This document shows positions 19,872 through 30,600 of a stretch of DNA of 64,000 bases, one piece after another. The stretch comes from Loripinus fragilis (Eukaryota; Mollusca; Bivalvia; Lucinida; Lucinidae). The first letter of the stretch is position 1. The number at the start of each line of letters is the position of its first letter. The notes under the pieces were generated by a model, which saw only the letters and a list, made by a program, of their open reading frames with translations, was not told the DNA's origin and did not search any database. Position numbers and translations under genes: made by a program. Location: the NCBI GenBank assembly GCA_964019695.1, contig OZ026521.1, positions 33,949,601 through 34,013,600 of the forward strand, given 5' to 3'.

Positions 19872-22800
19872 CTAAATATGGAGAATATTTCTCTTTTTAA
19901 AGTATTTCCAAACATCTAAAGTATAATTTTGTATCTTTTTGAGTATTTTCTTATCTATTGTATTAATATCTTTATTATTATTACCAAATCTAAATAGTAA
20001 AAAATTAAAATTTATGTCCAGCTTAATTTCTTTTAAATCCTTTTTTAATTGAATTCTTAAGTTTTTGAATTTAGAGCATTTGCCGAAAATATGTCTACTT
20101 GTATAATCAAAGTTCTTACAGGCTGGACATTTTGGGATCACCTGTATAGCTTTATGTTTGAACAAATATTCCCCTGTGGGGAGCACTCCAAAAATTGATT
20201 TGTATAAAATATTTTTATCTGAGGGACTTTTTGTTGTAGCTATTGTTGCCCAGATCATATTCCAATTTAATTGAGGGTTTCTTATTTCAACAATAGCTTT
20301 AAAATTTTGCTGATCTATTATCATATTATAAATTCCACCTAAGTTACATTTCCAAATAAAATCAGCATTCTTGAAATCTATCAAAATTCTTTTTAAATAT
20401 TGTAAAGAGTATGGTATATTTAAGGTGTGCACCCATTTATTTTTTGCATAGTCAGCATTTAAAAATTTTAAATTGAAACCAAACCAATATATATAAAGGC
20501 AGGCCCATGGCTGTATTAAATTTTGGTCTATTAGTTTAAAACTCTGAATGAAGTTTGCTTTAGATCTTATATCTATATTAGGAATCCCAATTCCTCCATT
20601 ATAAACATCTCTAAAAAGTACATTTCTGGCAATTTTTTCTTTTCTCTGGTCCCAGAGAAAACCAAAAATATTCTTATTAAAGATCTTTAACTTGTATGTT
20701 GACATTGGAAAAATTTTCATATAATATTGCAAAATACTGATGATATATGTTTTCAAAATTATTGTTTTTGTGAAAATATTTAATTTGAATTTTGTCCATT
20801 TTTGAATTGTTTTTTCCAATTTTTCTAAACGATTTCTAAAATTTAAATTTAAATCATTTTTGCCTAAATAAATACCTAAAACTTTTATATGGTCTTTGAC
20901 ATATTCTTCTGGTAAATTTTGAAAATTTCCAAATTTTAAAATTTCTGTTTTATTTGGATTAATTTTTGAACCTGAAACTTTACTATATTCTTCATTTTCA
21001 CTTTTTAGTTCTCTATAAGAGGCATCATTTATGACTATGTCTGTCATATCATCAGCATGTTGTATTGATTTGATTTCATATATACAATTTGGAATTTTTA
21101 TACTTTTGATATTTTGATTTTTATTGATTTTAAAAATCAAAGGTTCTAGACATATAACATATAAAATCATAGATAGGGGACATCCCTGACGCACTGATCT
21201 CATTATATCAAAGGAGGCCGTAAAAGCACCGTTTACCATCACCTTCGATCTAATGCCTGAATATAAAATATTAAACCATTTTATAAAATTTTTATGAAAG
21301 CCATATTTTTCTAAAACTTCTCTTATAAAATTATGCTCTATCCGATCAAAAGCTTTCTCATTGTCGAAAGAAATTAAAGCAGCGTTTAAATTATTTTGTT
21401 GAATATAATGTATTATATTTTTCAAATTTAAGGCATTATTTAAAATATTTCTCCCTTTTGGGCCACTGCTTTGAAAAGGATTTAAAATTTCATTTGAAAT
21501 TAATTTTAATCTGGAAGCCAAAATTTTTGTAAGAATTTTATAGTCAATATTAAGTAAGGATATTGGTCTCCAATTTTTTAGGTCTGCAGTGGTACCTTTA
21601 TTTTTGAAAATTAAAGATATAATGCCTATTTTCATGCTTTCAGTCAAATTTTGGTCTAAAAACATATTATTATATAATTCTGCCAGAACTGGAGTAAGTT
21701 CCATTACAAAAGTCTGGTAAAATTCTGGTGTGATACCATCACTACCTGGTGATTTATTTTTATTTAAATTTTTTATAGCTATTCTAATTTCCTCCTCTGT
21801 AATTGAGTGGCCTAAAATCTCATTATCATCTTCCCCTAAAATATTTGGTCTAAAATCTTCTAAATACTTTTTGATTTTTTGTGTTTCAATTTCTTGTGAT
21901 TTATATAAATTTCCATAAAATCCCGCCACATTTTCTAAAATTTCCTCTTTTTCATATGTAATTTCCCCATTTTCTTTTTGAATTTGGTACATAAATTTTG
22001 AATTTCCTTTTTTAATCTCTTCTTTTCTTGAGAGTTCTTTCCCATCCGAATAAATATTTTCTAAAGTTTGATTTTTAGCTCTTATAATGTTCCCTCTTAA
22101 ATTAAAATTTTGAATTTCTTCCTCTTTTTGATTTATTTTTTCTAAAATTTCTCCCTCAAAATTATTTTCCTTCATCTGTTTGCCTATCTCAATTGTTGTT
22201 CTCCTTCTAGATGCCTGCATTTTACCATATGACTTGGATATTTTTGCCACTTGTATTTTAAAATCTTCCCATGCATCTAAAGTATTTTTGAATTTAGCTA
22301 TTTTTGAAAAATGAAAGTCTGAAATTAAATTTTTTATTTCAATTTTGTAAAAATCATCTTTTAAATAAAAATTATTTAGTTTCCAATAAAAATAGCCCCA
22401 CATTTTTGTCCCATCTAATTCTATATCTAAAGAAACAGGTTTATGATCTGCTAAATAGTCCAGATGAGTCACATTTTTTATTTTTGGTACTAAAAATTCT
22501 GAAATATATATTCGATCAATTCTTGAATTAAGTCTGGTAAAATTTTGGTTTAGGCCATGCTTATATTGATACACATCTCTTAAATTTAAATTTTGAGATT
22601 TGAAAATTTTTTGTAAATATATATCATAAGGTCTTAAAGCTCTTAAACGGTCCAAATTATTTTCTACAAAATTAAAATCTCCTAAAATAATTACATTTTG
22701 ACCTATAAGATTTTCCAAATATTGAACAAGTTTCTTATAAAAATTTTGTTTTTGTAAATCTTCTTGTCCTGAAGGTGCATAAATAGAAATAAAATTTATA

Positions 22801-23105
22801 GCATCTTTAGCTGTTATTTTTATATGTGTTATACGATTTTGAAAAATATTTTCTTTAATTTCAATATGTTCAGTTTTTAGACTCTGTAAATTATTTCTGA
22901 TTAAAATTCCTGTACCTTTAAATCTTTCTTTTGAATTTATAAAGAAAGTACCTTTAACTTCTTTTTCAAAATTATGAACAAAATCTTCTTCCAAAAAATG
23001 TAATTCCTGAAAGGCCATTAAATCTAGATTTTGCTCTACAATAAAATTTTGAATTTGAGAGGCTCTAAGTTTGAATCCATTTACATTTGCACTTATTATC
23101 TTCAT
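19872..23105 (-). CDS. LINE ORF2, endonuclease and reverse transcriptase
   Basis: The ATG at 23105 gives about 1,077 aa; five upstream codons are open to a TTG. The N-terminal APE-type endonuclease has MKIISANVNGF, FQELHF (catalytic Glu), ILGDFNFVENNLDR and LADHKPVSLDI. The RT follows: KNKSPGSDGITPEFY, NWRPISLLNIDYKIL, ISFDNEKAFDRIEH (motif A), RQGCPLS (motif B) and QHADDMTDIVI (motif C). The usual first residue of motif C (Tyr or Phe) is His here. A C-terminal C-x2-C-x8-H-x4-C (CPACKNFDYTSRHIFGKC) is the LINE zinc finger. No RNase H. It nicks target DNA and reverse-transcribes its own RNA in place. Antisense to the host gene. Confidence 0.94.
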   Translation of the reverse strand: MKIISANVNGFKLRASQIQNFIVEQNLDLMAFQELHFLEEDFVHNFEKEVKGTFFINSKERFKGTGILIRNNLQSLKTEHIEIKENIFQNRITHIKITAKDAINFISIYAPSGQEDLQKQNFYKKLVQYLENLIGQNVIILGDFNFVENNLDRLRALRPYDIYLQKIFKSQNLNLRDVYQYKHGLNQNFTRLNSRIDRIYISEFLVPKIKNVTHLDYLADHKPVSLDIELDGTKMWGYFYWKLNNFYLKDDFYKIEIKNLISDFHFSKIAKFKNTLDAWEDFKIQVAKISKSYGKMQASRRRTTIEIGKQMKENNFEGEILEKINQKEEEIQNFNLRGNIIRAKNQTLENIYSDGKELSRKEEIKKGNSKFMYQIQKENGEITYEKEEILENVAGFYGNLYKSQEIETQKIKKYLEDFRPNILGEDDNEILGHSITEEEIRIAIKNLNKNKSPGSDGITPEFYQTFVMELTPVLAELYNNMFLDQNLTESMKIGIISLIFKNKGTTADLKNWRPISLLNIDYKILTKILASRLKLISNEILNPFQSSGPKGRNILNNALNLKNIIHYIQQNNLNAALISFDNEKAFDRIEHNFIREVLEKYGFHKNFIKWFNILYSGIRSKVMVNGAFTASFDIMRSVRQGCPLSMILYVICLEPLIFKINKNQNIKSIKIPNCIYEIKSIQHADDMTDIVINDASYRELKSENEEYSKVSGSKINPNKTEILKFGNFQNLPEEYVKDHIKVLGIYLGKNDLNLNFRNRLEKLEKTIQKWTKFKLNIFTKTIILKTYIISILQYYMKIFPMSTYKLKIFNKNIFGFLWDQRKEKIARNVLFRDVYNGGIGIPNIDIRSKANFIQSFKLIDQNLIQPWACLYIYWFGFNLKFLNADYAKNKWVHTLNIPYSLQYLKRILIDFKNADFIWKCNLGGIYNMIIDQQNFKAIVEIRNPQLNWNMIWATIATTKSPSDKNILYKSIFGVLPTGEYLFKHKAIQVIPKCPACKNFDYTSRHIFGKCSKFKNLRIQLKKDLKEIKLDINFNFLLFRFGNNNKDINTIDKKILKKIQNYTLDVWKYFKKRNILHI

Positions 23106-23412
23106 AATTACAGAGTCCAAAGTGCTCGCCTAAACCAAAGCAGACATCTGAAGGAGAACCGGAGGAAAAAGATACAAAAATACAAAACATAGCATATACT
23201 GTAACATATATCACAAAGAACTTTTAAAATATTCTGCATCCTTTGGAGATCCCTACATCTATGCATAGCATATATGCAGGGGTCCCCATCAGATACAACA
23301 GATATCTGCAAGATAAATAAAATTATTAAACATTTACAGTTATATATGTTACTTTTAAATATTAGGTTTAAAGGATATATTATATCCAAAGGATATAAAT
23401 ATGAAAAAGGAT

Positions 23413-23877
23413 TTAGTTCCATTCTTTGCTCTCTTCATCTGCCGACCAATCTGTCATCTTTCCGCTTCTCTCCTCTCTCTCTACCATCTTGGCCCAGATA
23501 CTCTTCTCTTCCATCTCCTCTATATCTTCCATCTCTAGTTGTTGGGTTTGTTGATTAGTTTGTTTTCCACATGGGGGGTATGAGTCCGGTATGTCTTTAT
23601 CTTCTGTCTCTGTTGTTGTAGCATCAGTGTCTGTATAATAATCTTCTTCCGAGGTGGAGCTCTTATCTGTCTGTTCTTCTCCTTTCTGCTCTTCTTTCTT
23701 CTTCAATTCTTCTTCATTTACTAAATTCTCCATTTGTTTCTTTAATCTTCTTTTCTCTATCTTTCTTCTTCTCTTCTTACTCTGCACCTCCTTGTATTCT
23801 TCTTCCTCTTCCTCTGGATCCTTATCTGTCTGTTCTTCTTCTTTTTCACTTACTCTCTTTCTGTTTACTATTTCTGG

Positions 23878-23913
<36 letters not shown>

Positions 23914-24906
23914 TTGTTGTGTCTTCTCAAGATTCAATACTTCCATTCTTTCTTTTAGTTTTTCTTCTTCTCTCTTTTCTTCTTCTTGTTGGTGTCTTCT
24001 TTCTTCTTCTTGGTTTCTTCTTTCTTCTTCTTGTCTTTTTCTTTCTTCTTCCATTCTTCTTTCTTGTTGTGTTTGCTGTATCATCTGTCTGTGTCTTCTT
24101 ACTCTATCTTCTTGTTTTCTTCTTTCTTGTTCTTTTCCTTCTTCTTCCTGTTCTTTCAAAATTTGTCGGATATCATTTACTGGTAAGGTCTTGCCAGGTT
24201 CGATTAGTTCGCCAAGATTCCTTACTTCCCGTAGACGAGGACAATCATCTCTGAAGTGGCCCTTAGTCCTGCATATTCCGCAAATGGGTGTCCTATCTTG
24301 GGATTCGTATTTGATCTTTATTCTATTTCCTCTCACAAACAATACTGTGGGTATGGGTTTCGTTATCTTAGAATAAGTAGCCGTTCGTACGCCATTATAT
24401 ATGTCTGTCCCACGGTATTTATGAGAAAAAAGCTCGTTTCTCGCCATTACTCCGAAAGGGGCTAGTTTCTGTAATATGTGTCTATCTTGTAGTTCATATG
24501 GAGCTTCATATATTTGAACCCTGATCATTGGAGATTTTATAATGTCTTTTAATTTCTTTGTCTGAATGAGTTTAATTTCATGCCCTCCTATCTTTACAGG
24601 TTGATTCTTGAAAACTTCTCTTTGGAACAAAAGGGCATCATTTCCTTGTTTAACTGTAATCTCATATATAGGGTTTTGATCTGGAATTTTCTGTATGCAT
24701 GCGACTTGGTCTAGTAGGCTTAAGTTGTCAAAGTATGTGAAGATCTGGTCGATGGTAACGGGTCCTTCGGTCTGTATTGTGATGGTATCTCTCCTTGGAT
24801 ATTCTACTTCTTCATATTGACCATTTGTGTAGTTGCTGTTGTATATTGGTGTTGTGTTTGTATTATCTGTTGTTGTTATGTAACCCATTACAGATGCCTG
24901 GGCCAT
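23413..24906 (-). CDS. LINE ORF1, CCHC RNA-binding protein
   Basis: I place the start at the ATG at 24906 (reads MAQASVMGYITTT); the frame is open ten codons further to a GTG. It encodes about 497 aa. The N-terminal half (FDNLSLLDQVACIQKI to VRIQIYEAP-like strands) resembles the RRM/Tx1 ORF1 fold. One zinc knuckle, C-x2-C-x4-H-x4-C in CGICRTKGHFRDDC, follows (about residues 209-222 from this start). After it come a long highly charged coiled coil (EER/KRQEE repeats), a glutamine tract coded by a gtt/caa microsatellite (23878-23912) and an acidic C-terminus. Expected role: RNA chaperone forming the LINE ribonucleoprotein with ORF2. Confidence 0.88.
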
Positions 24907-25063
24907 ATTGTGGTTTTTAATTCTTTCTGTGGTCACTGATAAGTGGAGCCGGACGCGGACTACTGGGGAGTCCCGGGGAGTGCTGCTCCTTGCTTGGGTG
25001 GCATAGTGTTTCTATCAGTGACGATACAAAACTAATATTTGGCGTGACAAAACACTAATTATT

Positions 25064-25250
25064 AACTGACAAAATAGCATTCTAAGATTTTTGATTTACT
25101 TTCTGTATAAGTAAATATCCATCATTAAAATTGGAACAGGTACACTTTGTTAACCTTTTGCGGATCCTCTTTGCGAAACCGGAAATTAATCGCCCGGATG
25201 TCTTTGCTGAACCGCCGGTTTCGCATTCGACAGATTGTCAGCCGTGTCAT
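25064..25250 (-). repeat. Right arm of the outer inverted-repeat element
   Basis: Inverse counterpart of 12222-12405: aactgacaaaatagcattct on the left edge, then gcggatcctctttgcgaaac, gctgaaccgccggtttcgc and cgacagattgtcagccgtgt. It lies directly 5' of the LINE. The two arms are now about 13 kb apart because of the nested elements. Confidence 0.65.
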
Positions 25251-25284
25251 ATGAGCTCGTGTCAAGTTCTTTTTGAGTTCTGAT

Positions 25285-25490
25285 TGCTTTACAGTAAAAC
25301 CTGTGTAAAACGAACACTCAAAAATAGACAGAGCAAAGGTCTTAATGACAACTGGTAGCTTAATGAAGGTCAAAAGTATTGTAGAATGGAGCATTCTGCA
25401 ATACTTTTGACCTGCATTAAGCGATAATTGGTCTTGAAAAACAATTTTCGGTATTTTTGAGAAAGGCCGTTTTACAAAGGTTTTCCTATA
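25285..25490. mobile_element. MITE with CAGTAAAACCTGTGTAAAAC ends, copy 1
   Basis: Left end tacagtaaaacctgtgtaaa; right end ggccgttttacaaaggtttt. The centre is a hairpin in which gcttaatgaaggtcaaaagt and ggagcattctgcaatacttt pair across gaatggagc. A second copy in the opposite sense is at about 62446-62656. Confidence 0.7.
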
Positions 25491-26395
25491 TTAACTAGTG
25501 ATACCCTGAACCAGTCCACTTGATATGGATTCATATTGTGGATGAAAAACAGTTTGGATTCTGGTAGTAAGTTAGGTCTTGGTGACCTTGACCCAACTTT
25601 CAAGGTCATGATTGTTGGAAATTAACTGCCAAGTTGAAGCTAAAAGTTGCTTGTGTGGACTGTGTCTCCTGAAGTGAAGAATGGATTTCAAAAACTTTAT
25701 ATGGTACAACTGAACCATAATGAGGGGACAATTTGGTGACCTTGACCCAGTTTTCAATGTCGCTGTATGCTGTCAACTATTGGCCATCACTCACTGATTG
25801 TGCATATGTGATGGAACGTCTATTTTCCTTTATAACAGTCATATTTCTCTATGAATCGTCTTCTGAATGTATCTTTCCGGCCCAAAAGTTGCTTAAAATA
25901 GCAGTTTTGTCTGTATATTTAATGTCATCAGATTGCATATTAGTTACTGATTACCATAATATTGTCTGATACATCTTTTTGCATATTGGATCATTTGAAA
26001 CTGGGTGGAAAAATGAGATACAGTCAGACAAATTGTCATATTTTGATGCACAATAAATTAGTTGCAATTTTCTTATCAAACTGAAGAAAGATGGCCTCTT
26101 TGCATGCTGAAAATCCAAAAATGTGCTGGTGTCCAGGAAAATGTACTATACAACTTGGCATGTGCGCCCATGGAAGACTTAGATCAGACTGGGCATATGC
26201 GCAGTCTGATCAGAGTCTTTGATGGATGTTTATGAGTAGCCAAGGGTCCATAGTTAACTTTCTTCAGACAAAAACTAAAACTCTGATCAGAATGTGCAGA
26301 GGCGCAAACTGATTTGAATCTTTGCTGTAGTCTTGTTCCTCATCCTTCTTTACTATTTGGCTCCTGTTAGTATCCATTCAATAAATTGGCAATTT
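25491..26395. other. Intronic stretch with degenerate repeats
   Basis: Two related segments with ggtgaccttgacccaacttt (about 25580) and ggtgaccttgacccagtttt (about 25736) suggest an old roughly 160-bp tandem repeat. 26160-26230 contains a hairpin (agatcagactgggcatatgc with gcgcagtctgatcagagtct) related to the MITEs at 31197 and 56222. No gene supported. Confidence 0.45.
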
Positions 26396-26491
26396 TTATG
26401 CCCCCACCATTTTCAAATGGGGGGGGGGGGTATTATAAGAATCCATCATGAGTGTGTGTGAGGGTGGGATAGAAAAATCTGTCCCTTGTGA

Positions 26492-26920
26492 TCACCGTTT
26501 GGCACCATAAGGCTTGCCGAGTGATGAAAAATGGTGATCATGAGGGACAGATTTTTCTATCCCATCCTCATATAAATGATAGATTCTTTTTGTTGCCCAC
26601 CATTGACTTTTTATATCAAAATAAGCTTCCAGAAGTCCATGAATACGCTGAGATGCAATATCACATGTTACTTCACTTTGAATAAACATTGATGTCACTT
26701 GACGACCTTTTGTGTGAGTTCCAATGCAACCAATGAACAGTCCATGAGTCTCACGACAGCCTTGGTAAGGTAACATGGGTAGGATAAGAGTTTCTAACTC
26801 AGGATAAATAATATCAGATATTCCGGTGTGCAAGAAATAGTATCGCCCTTCTCTGTACATCCTGTCCTGTGCAATATTTTTTGTGCCCTGAGCAGGGGCA
26901 TCTGTGCCACACTGACACAT
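26492..26920 (-). other. Unidentified 142-codon ORF ending in a hairpin
   Basis: The frame starts MCQCGTDAPAQGTKNIAQD and continues with SDIIYPELETLILPMLPYQ, HGLFIGCIGTHTKGRQVTS, SQRIHGLLEAYFDIKSQWW. It has ordinary amino-acid composition, no low complexity and no obvious repeat, unlike the other short frames nearby. I do not recognise the family. The last roughly 20 codons run into a hairpin (about 26466-26572; gggatagaaaaatctgtccc with gggacagatttttctatccc), so the C-terminus is repeat-derived. No splice structure, TATA or poly(A) signal was convincing. It could be a degraded retrocopy, a captured gene in an unrecognised element, or an exon on the minus strand. Confidence 0.35.
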
Positions 26921-28025
26921 TTCTATTTTTATTAAATCAATTGCATTTATATATAATATATAAGTATATATATTTACTATAGAAGGGATTTCCCGCCGAA
27001 ATTCTATGTGTCCATTTTAGTTTTTGTTTTTTAAAGTTTGCAATTTAATTTCGTAAAATATGTCATTGTAGCATGTGAATTGCCTAATGATAACAGCTTG
27101 GATCAACGGATGTTGCTGAAGAATTAAAAAATAATACAAAGTAAACTGTAAATAGCATCAACAACATAATAAAGTGACACGAAACAAGCATTGAATATTG
27201 TCGGTAATACCGCGCTTCTTCCTATGCTATATATTTTGACGCCAGAGGGCGCGCTTTCATTTATAATTTATAGAGTATCCCTTTTTCAGAAAGCGGTGAC
27301 AGGAGACGTTTTGACTGAATGGTTTATCCGAAAATGGAACCTGCTTATTTTCAAATAAATATATCGAAAAATTCAAGCGTTTCAACTTTCGTCCTTTTGT
27401 AAAACGTTTGTTATAGGATGCAAGATATTTCTTACAGAAACATCAATCTAAAATGCCATAAATATAAACTCATTTAAACCTTATAAATGAATATCAACGA
27501 AAACATTACAAAGATAAAAACATCTTAAGTTTAAAGGGAAGCAACCTAGTGGAAATACAAGTTAAAATTTTGAGAAAAGATTAGTACCAACTTTAGCACA
27601 GAGATAAGACCCAAAGTATTAATGATTCCATGAACCTTCCAAAAATCGAATTCATTACTTAAATGATTGAACTTTTTCATCCAGGGGTCGCGAGTTTGAC
27701 CCCAGCCCAGCCCCATACTATTGTGGAGATTGATCATGAAATAAGTTCTTTGGCAATTCTTCTCTCTTCCTCTGAGTCAAGAAGGGTTTTTTAGTATATG
27801 CACGAAGTACTGGTACTGGTTAACTACTTTGTCAAGCTTGCCTAGTAAAAATGTGTGGTGTACATGTTTTGCGTCTCTAAAAGCTGTCTTTCCGGTTAAG
27901 ACTTGCTTACAACAGTCTGATCAGATACAGAGACTAGCGTATTGACTGGAATTTCGCTTGTTGCAGGCTACGATATGATACTTTCAAATAAGGGAATAAC
28001 AAAGGCGCTGATATGCTAGAAACAA
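26921..28025. other. Intronic stretch, no gene seen
   Basis: AT-rich. gacgccagagggcgcgc at about 27240 recurs inverted at about 31930 (gcgccctctggcgtcaaa), perhaps the ends of an old element or a shared dispersed repeat. Nothing else supported. Confidence 0.4.
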
Positions 28026-28029
28026 AATT

Positions 28030-28130
28030 ACAATCTTCTAGCTAGTCTCTGTAGCTGAGCAGGCAGGTTTGTGCATGCATCCTTGCGAGAAAACCTGTGT
28101 TATACAGATTGAAATTTCGGTTATGACAAG
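28030..28130 (+). repeat. Dispersed repeat with tctctgtagctgag head
   Basis: ctagctagtctctgtagctg followed by agcaggcaggtt. The same head occurs at about 47210-47290 and 58619-58700, each followed by a similar roughly 70-bp body (aaagacaga, gaggccca). It may be a SINE-type family; no box B is clear. Confidence 0.45.
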
Positions 28131-28349
28131 CTAACATATACTTAAGGAAAAAAGAAAGGCAACAGGTGGAAATATAATTTTTGCATGGTTAAATGACGGT
28201 TTCATGAAATCTCTTTTTGAATTGTCTAATTGATTATTTGTAGCATGTGATGAAATTACAAAACATCATTTCAACGCTAGAGTTTATGCTACAAGGTGAA
28301 AACATATGAAAACGTAATATGCGACGTGAACGTCAGAATTAAGATCACT

Positions 28350-28510
28350 AAAAAATAGTAAGTGAGTATGATCAAGAAATACCACAAACACAAACTGCAG
28401 ACAACCCCGTGGCACCGCGAGGAAGAGCTGCTCAACCGTCACAAGACACCAGGAAGACAAATTAAGCAAAGCAACCAGCTCTCTCTTCCCAATCAAGTCT
28501 TTTGCATGCT
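28350..28510 (+). repeat. Dispersed repeat, copy 1 (aagtgagtatgatcaagaaa)
   Basis: About 160 bp from gtaagtgagtatgatcaag through ccaggaagacaaattaagc to ccagctctctctt. It recurs at about 60830-60990 with roughly 75 percent identity by eye, and its first 60 bp recur at about 40090-40150. No coding content. Confidence 0.55.
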
Positions 28511-28645
28511 TGCATGGTTATATTGCGTCGACTTGACAATTTGCAAATAAAAAAAAACGTCCAATCATATTCGTAATGCAGCCAAATATTGCGTCAAAAC
28601 CGTCTACTTGAATGCCAAGATACACAACGACAGAGAATAAGCAAT

Positions 28646-29352
28646 TGACGTCACTTAGAGCCGCCGAGTTTGTGTCGTTGGTGTATATACAGTGTAAACC
28701 AAACCTAGAGGCATCAGAACATGCATTCTCGGAGAAAAAAACTGACTTTTCAGATACCTTCGAAATATGCTAGCAGGGTATTTATAGTGACGTTAGCCAA
28801 ACTAAGCACGTCATAATGCAAATGAAAACACTTGATTACATGCTGAAAGTAAACACTAAAATTCTGTCACTGGACCATTCTCTCATTGGAAATGCGCATA
28901 AACCTTATGGAAACCATTAAAATGTAGGATAACATATTTTGATGCCATATTTGACTTTTGTTTGACGTCTGAAGATCTTAAATCATAATTATTGAAGAAA
29001 CATCTTTATATTGAATAAAAAGTCAAACAGAAAAGAAATTTTACGCATCTAACGCAATATTCAGAGTTGACGTTAATGACGTTAAGGCAACGTGCATGCG
29101 TAATTGATAATTACGCTGAACTGTCGTAATTTGACGGTGACATACCACTCCCATGAATTTACATCATTTTCACAAAAAAACTGACGTCACATTGTATGCT
29201 AGCAATGAATCAAAGCGTTTGTTGCGTTTCTTTTTTCCTTAAGTATATAAGAGAATATCAAAGGGGCGGATCAGACTGTGGGATGAGTAGGCTGGTCCCC
29301 ACCTTTGTTGTGTGCGCAACCCGACGACAGGTTTTTCTGGCGTTCAGCTTAG
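28646..29352 (+). promoter_or_regulatory. TGACGT-rich stretch with TATA box and donor site
   Basis: TGACGTCA (the CRE/ATF full site) occurs at 28646-28653 and 29182-29189. Further TGACGT or ACGTCA half-sites lie at 28788, 28808, 28963, 29068 and 29077. A TATA box (tatataa, 29244-29250) follows. About 105 bp beyond it is a good 5' splice site (ag/gtaagtgt at 29353) after a short ATG frame from 29283. This is the arrangement expected of an internal alternative promoter with its own first exon, on the host strand 3.9 kb before the PDZ exon. The short frame would enter the PDZ exon out of phase, so a coding role is unlikely; a non-coding leader is possible. Inference only. Confidence 0.3.
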
Positions 29353-29568
29353 GTAAGTGTTTGGCTATAGGTGTTGTTCGCCACACACTTTCATGCTTAG
29401 GTTATAATCCTGTAAGATTGTAATGAATTCCATCTAACATTGTAGGTGATATGGCCCAGACATAGAAGCGTGTCAAGCAAAAGTATAGTTCGCAAAACGT
29501 ATTCAATCTACAGAACAATGTGCATTTCGCCATTAAACATATTTTAATAGTCATAATCCCATTGAAGA

Positions 29569-29834
29569 CATGTGCGGATCCAGAGAGGGTGCCAGGGGGT
29601 CCTTACCCCGCCCCCTGAAAAATTACTAAGCTATACAATTCATTAGCAATACTGGTCCGGAACCCCTGGAGAATCACAAAGCATTCAATGTTGGGCCATG
29701 CTCAACCCGCCAGCGAAAGGCCATAACGCCATTTAAATGGTGTTTCGCTGACAGGCCGACGATGGCTCACTTGAAATGGTATTGGGATCATCAACAGAGT
29801 TGAAGCCGTTTGACCCCCTTTCTGGATGCACATG
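29569..29834. mobile_element. GGATCCAG-end MITE, copy 1
   Basis: Left end catgtgcggatccagagag, right end ctttctggatgcacatg, a terminal inverted repeat. The interior has ccagggggtccttacc and the hairpin region gccatttaaatggtgtttcg. The same family occurs at 31472, 42843, 43140 and 63907. Superfamily not assigned. Confidence 0.7.
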
Positions 29835-30339
29835 GAGGAGGTACCCACAGTATATTTAGAAGACGGCTGTATGTCATACATTTGATAAACGCATATCTGT
29901 CTTCAAACAATAAAGCCAAACTAGTCTTTCAATATGTATTAAAAGGGAACACCTTCGTCACAAAATGCACTTAGCATTTAATTACATCCCGACACCACGA
30001 TCTTTTTCATGAAATTTGGAACTTAGCACAATAGCGAGCGAAGAAGGCTCAGACGAGTCAGTGAACATGTGGAATCTCGATAGAGCCTTCTCAGAGGTTG
30101 GACGCCGATTGAAGTTCAGATATTTGGCTTTTAGACAAACTAAATATTGCAGATGGTTCAGCTCTAAGATGAAGATGGTCATATACTATTTACATGCAAT
30201 GACTTTAATCCAAACTATCGACAATTTGAAGAAAAAGTCCAGCATGCGCAGATTAAGATTTTTTCAGAGGGGTCCAACTCTGCCATTTTTTTATAGTTGA
30301 CGAGGAGAGAGAGGAGCCAAATACCATTAAAAGTGGTTC

Positions 30340-30600
30340 ATAATTGACCCTCCAACGAAACGCCGTTTAAATTGCCAGCAAAACGCCATTTAAATGGCGT
30401 TTTGCTGGTGAACCTATGGTGGCCGAACACCAGGAATGCTGGCTTGGAAGTTTTGTGATATCCAGAGGTGACCAGTATTGCTAAGGAACCGTATAACTGT
30501 CTGATTTTACAGGGGGTCCAGACACCTGCCCCTTACCGCCTACGCCCCCCCCCCTCAAACTACCGAGAATTGACCCTGTTTCTGGAGCCTAATGAGCCAG
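30340..30600. repeat. Fragment of the GGATCCAG MITE family
   Basis: Contains the family hairpin cagcaaaacgccatttaaat followed by ggcgttttgctgg, then caggaatgctggcttgg and cagggggtccagacacc. The terminal repeats are not clear, so this is a fragment. Confidence 0.5.

Larger units (their letters stand above)
19299..25025 (-). mobile_element. Tx1/L1-like LINE with both ORFs open
   Basis: A 5.7-kb minus-strand LINE. On the plus strand it begins with a 33-bp T-run (19299-19331), i.e. a poly(A) tail, followed leftward-to-rightward by a 540-bp 3' UTR, ORF2, a 290-bp gap, ORF1 and a short GC-richer 5' leader (24940-25025). The absence of RNase H, the poly(A) tail and two separate ORFs with a CCHC ORF1 place it in the L1/Tx1 group. 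The 5' end is uncertain: outer-element homology resumes by about 25064, so it lies between about 25020 and 25064. Both frames are intact and the poly(A) is pure, so the copy looks young. Confidence 0.92.

Noticed and set aside
23654..24376. 240-codon Cys/Ser/Phe-rich plus-strand ORF
   Set aside because: It is the antisense of the charged coiled coil and glutamine tract of the LINE ORF1.
29283..29352. Short ATG frame as a coding alternative first exon
   Set aside because: The donor leaves one base whereas the PDZ exon needs two, so the joined frame would not read the PDZ domain.
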